A stretch of DNA of 64,000 bases from Anoplolepis gracilipes (taxonomy: Eukaryota > Arthropoda > Insecta > Hymenoptera > Formicidae). The DNA is taken from the NCBI RefSeq assembly GCF_047496725.1, contig NC_132986.1, positions 3,752,501 through 3,816,500 on the forward strand, written 5' to 3'. The position numbers and the translations under genes were made by a program. Each line of letters starts with the position of its first letter. Within the stretch, counting starts at the first letter, position 1. Under the pieces are notes generated by a model. The model was not told where the DNA came from and did not search any database. It worked only from the letters and a program-made list of their open reading frames with translations. Below, in pieces: positions 58,539 to 64,000 of this stretch.

Positions 58539-59837
58539 GAAAACAATATAAAAATCCCATATAGAATTTAAAACGAATAAAGCTCTGGAAGATAACGAAA
58601 GTTAGAAATAATAAGTGACAGTCACACGCAAATATATACGGTTAGTTAATTAACTTCTACTTATACAAAGTGTCTGAAATAACTTGAACATGATAATATT
58701 CTTAAAACCCCTTTATCATTTTATTGGATATAAATGATAATTACAATATACATATGCATAATTAACAAAATGATCATACCTACATACACGGTGGTACAAT
58801 AATACACACACCATACACTACATAAACCAAATATAAACACATAATGGACACCCAGAAATAATTACATAGATACACATTCCATAATAGACACACCATATAA
58901 TTATATGACAATAGTCACCTAATATACCCGGTGATACAAAAACACGTTATAGACCTATCATCTACACAATGTTTAATCGGTATCTGACTATTATAGACAT
59001 ATTATCCACCCAGTAACACGCAATTACACACATCCTATAAATAATTTATATACACGGTGACGCATTAGTACGCACAAACGACGCATTCTCAATAAACTTA
59101 TTATAAACTTATTAAAGGCATACTTATATAATAACATACACATAATCAACATATCATATACATGGTAACACAATAGTTACGGATCTTATAGCTAATTCAT
59201 ACATATTCCATACACATTATTTAAATTACACACTCAATCTCTCACAATATAAACTTGTCACAAATTTATGCGTTTATACACACTTACACACTCCTCATCC
59301 ATTCATTGTAAATATATCACGGCATATTACATGTGCATTTATACCATTATTACCTATATATATAGATATAAACTTTTACTACTAGTTATAATGATATACA
59401 TACATACATATAGTTAATAGCGAGTTTAATGTCGGTAAACTAATCTAGACCTTATAATTCACGAATAATATTATGCGACATTATAAATAATTGTTAATTA
59501 ATAAGTTAATTAGTTAAATGCTCTCATATCTCTACAATTATTTATGTTCAACGCTATAATACAATGCGACGATAAGTAATTAATCAGATAAGTTATCGTA
59601 ACGCTAGTAATAATTGCGATATACCTAGAAATTAACGATATAAATATTATATTATAATGCTAGTCCTCAAGCTTCTAGAACATTCAGGAACCGTCGAATC
59701 ACGTGAAAATTTCTGACAAACACCGTGACCGCTTACTATTGCCCGACGCGTGATACCTGCGACAAACAAGCGTGACCAGGATCGGACCATGTTGCGCGCG
59801 CTACGGTTTAGAAGGGTAGGAGCCCTCAACGACCGGG

Positions 59838-59877
59838 TATATAAACGGGTGCACCGTTCGTTCGACAGACATTCAGT
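59838..59877 (+). promoter_or_regulatory. TATA-Inr core promoter of alpha copy C
   Basis: TATATAAAC (59838-59846) and initiator TCAGT (59873-59877), in the same direction as the upstream Gypsy env, conserved with copies A and B. Confidence 0.6.
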
Positions 59878-61385
59878 ATTCATTGGGCATTTGAGACAAA
59901 TTATTCGTTCGATCCCGTATCGCTTAATTTCAGTATCCACACATCCACATATACCTGCGTGACAGTGTTATTCGCCCAGTGTTTCCTGTAACATATAATA
60001 GTTTAGTGAAGTGAATACGTTGTCATTACTATTAAGATATATTTGTGTAATTACTAGTCATATCGTATACGTGTAATTTATTCGAAATATACATACTTGT
60101 GTCAGTTCGCGGCCCCTGTCCATTTCGGGTGTCGGTCATCTTCGCGGTGTCAATTCTTCGCGCCGTTAATCCCTCGTGTCAACACACCTGTAAATATCGG
60201 GACAAACTTCATATTCTAATTTTGATACTGAAATTATCGGGCAAATTAGTGCTACTTATCTGACGAGGTCATCCTTCTTTCACGCCTACTTCGAGCTTTC
60301 TCGTTTTTCTTGCGTCGACGCGCGCCTCCTCCAGGGCGTTCTTGTAATCCTTATATTAATTTTTTTTTTCTTTCTCCTTATCCGCTCACTTCTGGCAAGG
60401 TTCGCGACGTCAGCCTTGACATACCCGGAGCCTCAGATATCTGTAATATATAAGTGAAAAGATTAATATTTTATTCGGACGTCTTCTTATGGAATGCTAT
60501 TAAACAGAGAGCGTTAACCATCCTTACCTACATCGTAGCGCGCCTCCTTCAGGGCTGTTCTGCCTTCATCCCTCGTAGTTGCGCCTCCTTTGGGGCTACT
60601 ACCTCTATCTACGTCGCGCGCCTCTTTCAGGGCGTTTTGCCTCCTAGCGTGCCTCTTTCAGGTTAGGTCGATCAGGTTCAGGGCGATCTACCTCCTCTCA
60701 GTCCACAAACCGCGCCTCTCTCAGGGCGTCTCTCACGATTTCTCCGATCGCTCTACTGGTCTGAAAAATAAATTAAATAGACATTAATAACAGTAAATTA
60801 AAATAAATTCATCAAGGCTCACCCTGTCCCTACATTTCGTCAGATAAGGTCAAGTCTAACCGTTTAACAACTTAGATCAACTCATATAGGTTTTTCCTTA
60901 TTAGTTACCGTAAACAACTCTCCCTTTTTTTTGTGTTTTGTTCTCATCGTCGTTCGCGTTACCACCCCTAAGGTCTGCTTATATTTCGCCGCGTATTCAA
61001 CCATGGCATTAACTATAAATTCGCTCACCTCCTTAGCAGCGTCATAGGTCGCTCACGCCGTTCAGGCCGTGCACATCAGCGGAAGCGCCTATCAGCTCAC
61101 CTTCTAATACTCGTTCTTAATTTAGTCGTTCAGCCGTCCTGTAAGATATAAGTGTACATATACGTTTAACATAAAATAATAATAAACATACAAAAATTAG
61201 TTATATGTAATCAATCTGTATTCATTGCCCATTAACTTCACATCCTCCCCATTATCCATTACATCCCGACCGCTAGCTTCCGGTGCACCGCTACGCTGAT
61301 CGTGACAAGGTTTACCGCTCGGCCACCGCGATCCGCGTACAACAGATCACCACAACCGCACCGCGCCCGCGCGCAGGACGTAACA

Positions 61386-62358
61386 CCCTATTAGTTGTTA
61401 CTTTTTTTGGTTCTTTATGAGTCAAGGCGCCAGGAAATAGTTAATTAAGGTCACTGGACGGGTTTTTTTATGTGATGTTTAAACCATTAAAAATTGAGTC
61501 CTTTTCGGTGTTGCGACAACTTTTGATATATTGGGAAAAGTGACTTAGACTATGCATAGGAAATTGCAATTGCATATACGAGTTACTTTGCTTGCTCAGA
61601 TTTAATATTTAAAGAAAATTCATATATAGGGTGTCCCAAAAGTACCGATTGGAGTTTGTCGTATGAAGCTTATAGAATTTAACCAAATGAATCGGTCGGT
61701 TGTTAAACACTATTTTATACGAGTGTTTGGATAATATGACACTGTTGATTTATATACCTGGAGTCGATTTATTAACGTGAACATATGTCGGGAGTTGTGT
61801 TTCTGCTTACTTGCAGTTATGATCTCTTTCCTTGCGTGATTTTAGCTTGTTCTTTATATTTTTGTTATACCGGGTGGATGGTTAATTCTTGGTGAGTGTG
61901 TCTATGATGATGTGTACGTGCATGTTTGTGTTTAGTAAGAGTGATGGTGACAAAGTGACGTGAATATTGACTTATATTATCGCTATTACTTAATTTAAGC
62001 TATTCTAGTGACACTTACTTAATATTATGTTTCCTTTTTATTTTTCACTGCAACTAGAGTGACAGGACCAGATGGATAATTATAATGTAGTTAAATGAAA
62101 TTAAGATATTTTGACCGATTTGATAATTAATTTTTCTTTCTTTTCAGGTGCTAAGGATGCAGACCAGAAGATGATATACTGGGTGACCGGAAAAAAGGTA
62201 AATATTTTCGCTAGATAACTGATAAATTATTTCTTTTTACTTTCAGGTAGGCGATAGGGGAGAACCAGTGGTGAGGATAAAAGAAGAAAAAAGAAAAAAA
62301 AATTTGTTCTAGCTGGAAACATAATAAAAAGGTATTTATCGCATTTATCTAATTTCAC

Positions 62359-62392
<34 letters not shown>

Positions 62393-62507
62393 GGTAAGAA
62401 AAGAAAAAAAAGAATGGGCGCTTAGCGCTTACTATTTCTACTCAACAGGTGGGCGTATGGCGTCAACGGACGGCGACTGGTGTCAAGCGGAGGCGCTGGA
62501 CGTGACA
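61386..62507 (-). mobile_element. Long LTR-like repeat alpha, partial copy D
   Basis: Starts abruptly at the tip of copy C and matches copy B from about 36969 to 38098, but inverted relative to C. On the minus strand its start TGTCACGTCCAGCGCC (62507) is directly preceded by a polypurine tract. It lacks the promoter half. An (AT)n tract at 62366-62392 marks the same place where the Sola-like element entered copy C. Confidence 0.7.
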
Positions 62508-62520
62508 CCCCCCTCCTTAA
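62508..62520 (-). promoter_or_regulatory. Polypurine tract before alpha copy D
   Basis: Minus strand TTAAGGAGGGGGG runs directly into TGTCACGTCC. This is where a retroelement plus-strand primer sits, and it orients the alpha LTR. Confidence 0.65.
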
Positions 62521-63397
62521 AGGGATGCCGTACTGTCCTACCTTACCGATAAAACGCTAATATTTTTTAAACTCACCGATATCTTTGTTAATTAAAATGA
62601 TTGATAAATCCTTTTCTACGATTGAAGTATTTTTAATAACAATGCGTGACAGCTATATTTCAAATAAAAAATCAAACATTTACAATTTTGTTATGACTTT
62701 CTTGCGTTAGGTCACAAGAATATTTATCTAATGTAAAAGTTCTGCAGCTTATTCATGCAGCAAATGTAGCTGGCTCGATAGGGATAACATAAGAGAGTAT
62801 TAGTGAGCTTTTAGAAATAAGTTCGGAAGTCTAATAAAAAAGATAAATGTAGTTGAAATTTTCGTGTGCGTAAGATCAAGGCAAGAGAGAGAGACAGCGA
62901 TAGATTTAATTCGCTGAAATTACAACAGATGGAGCTCAGGGATGTCAGTCGCTAACAGCAGTGACAGCACGCAGCACGCGGCAGCGTGGGAAAATATACA
63001 CACTAAACTATATGCACATGAACACGGGCCATGTGTAATGTTGATTTGACAACTTTTGATAAGGTTAGATTGACATAACAAGGTTAGAATGACATAGGAA
63101 ACAATTTCCTTTATGAATCAAAGAGGAAAGTAATAGTGCAGACTCTGCCTGAAGATTGAATTATTATATATATGCATATGTATAGTGAGTTATATTTTTG
63201 CATATGAATAGTGAATTAGAAAATTTACATATAATATGGTGCGAAAAGGATTATGGAGGCCTATATAAAATTGACAGTTTTGTTGTAACATATACAAATA
63301 ATTTTGTGTATGACTCAAGGAGGAAAATAATTTTTACAAAATTTTATTTTTACAATTTTTAATTAACATTTTTAATTGTAATTAACTTAAGAATTAT
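62521..63397. other. AT-rich stretch without a recognised gene
   Basis: If alpha D is a 3' LTR, this should hold the 3' end of its internal region on the minus strand, but I see no env or pol landmark and no long open frame. Confidence 0.6.
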
Positions 63398-63683
63398 ACA
63401 CACCTCTTGACGTTGACGACTCTCTTCATTTGCATTGCTAGTAGATGGTTCATTTACAGTGCTAGAGCTGGTAATGAAGGTCGAAGACGACAGGAATTAG
63501 AGATCCTCATCTGTAAATTTTCATCATTTACTGGAATGTTCCATGCAGCTGCCTCTTCATGATTTGTTTCAGCGTTGATCCTTTCTTCTTACCGTGATTA
63601 GGCAAATTAAACGAATTAGAGCACTGGTCTGTACGCCAATGTACAGTTTCCTTTTTCCTCGCAACTTTCTGCATTGTGCTAAA
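63398..63683 (-). pseudogene. Exon-like sequence, possible host gene or relic
   Basis: Minus strand: acceptor TACAAACTTTTAG is followed by ATG at 63674 and a 48-residue frame (MQKVARKKETVHWRTDQC...). One base off, an open frame reads INAETNHEEAAAWNIPVNDE, and later SSSTFITSSSTVNEPSTSNA up to a donor CAAGAG|GTGTGT near 63398. The composition is protein-like, but frames do not join cleanly. A donor GAAAAA|GTAAGT at 63745 would begin an upstream intron. No family recognised. Confidence 0.3.
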
Positions 63684-63925
63684 AGTTTGTATATATTTAA
63701 TAAACTTTTCAAATAATATTAAACTATATACTTTAAATAATTTACTTACTTTTTCTAAGTTCACAATTCTCGTAGAACGTACGTAAAACGAAATATTATA
63801 CAAACAATAAAACACAAACGCATACACCGAATATTTTAACACGTCTATTCGTTCAAACGATCAAAATAGGACTGAAAACAGACGTGTCTAAACCAGTTTT
63901 GAAACGAGAGTTGCTAACTTCCCAC

Positions 63926-64000
63926 TACAGGCCCGGTCCGGCCCGGTTTGGCGCGGCGGCGGCGCGGCACGGCTCAGCGGAGCGTCGCGCAGCGGAAGTT
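63926..64000. other. GC-rich patch at the right edge
   Basis: Abrupt change to CpG-rich sequence (GGCCCGG, GGCGCGGCGGCGGCG). Either a promoter for the minus-strand exon-like sequence to its left or the start of another GC-rich repeat cut off by the window. Confidence 0.4.

Larger units (their letters stand above)
44256..61385 (+). mobile_element. Long LTR-like repeat alpha, copy C, split by two insertions
   Basis: Reverse complement of copies A and B in pieces: about 44256-44288, 47630-49214 and 58442-61385. It follows the Gypsy env in the same direction and ends with the intact tip ...GCGCGCAGGACGTAACA at 61385, as expected of a 3' LTR. The first 100 or so bases of the LTR and the env tail are deleted at 44255. 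TATA/Inr at 59838-59877. Tandem array at about 60530-60740. The Sola-like element and the R1-type element inserted later. Confidence 0.7.

Overview
The window looks like a piece of insect nuclear genome, most likely an ant or other hymenopteran. The background is AT-rich and full of microsatellites. There are DUF4817-type mariner relics, many CAGGGTG-ended MITEs, a pogo-like and a Sola-like DNA transposon, an R1-type non-LTR element, and several Ty3/Gypsy (errantivirus-like) retroelements with envelope genes. I see no intact cellular gene, tRNA, rRNA or CRISPR array. Almost all recognisable sequence is nested, mostly decayed transposable elements in both orientations, as expected of heterochromatin or a piRNA-cluster-like locus. 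The organism call is inference.

Layout. 1-5380: four mariner-type foldback MITEs, a decayed DUF4817 transposase and an AT-rich stretch. 5381-10957: first copy of a roughly 5 kb LTR-like repeat, here called alpha, with a 0.9 kb MITE inside. 10958-18067: a second long LTR-like family, beta, interrupted by a 1.94 kb solo LTR with a 4-bp target duplication. 18068-21331: 5'-truncated errantivirus with integrase tail, F-type env, polypurine tract and 3' LTR. 21335-22850: decayed pogo/Tigger-like transposase. 23615-32834: truncated beta copy, four related Cys-rich small genes, a chuvirus-like glycoprotein (env) gene, then a full beta copy. 32944-38098: second alpha copy. 38284-44255: MITE arm, beta fragment and a decayed Gypsy pol with a chuvirus-like env. 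44256-61385: third alpha copy, split by a Sola-like transposon (44289-47629) and a GC-rich R1-type retrotransposon (49215-58441). 61386-62507: fourth alpha copy, with an adjacent polypurine tract. 62508-64000: AT-rich sequence, weak exon-like sequence and a GC-rich patch at the edge.

How the parts fit. The alpha, beta, solo and errantivirus LTRs share the tips TGTNACG and CGTNACA, which suggests related integrases. Both chuvirus-like env genes have a strong splice acceptor just upstream of the start codon, consistent with a spliced env mRNA. The most unusual module is in and next to the beta repeat: (i) an Arg-rich 109-residue protein whose frame is conserved between two copies, lying 64 nt after a 120-nt GC-rich segment that is nearly identical in both copies and closed by complementary ends; (ii) a second small conserved ORF near the beta terminus; (iii) a tandem family of zinc-finger-like Cys-rich proteins upstream of env. 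The first arrangement resembles a retroviral Rev/RRE or Rex/RxRE pair and is my best candidate for an undescribed system; this functional reading is inference.
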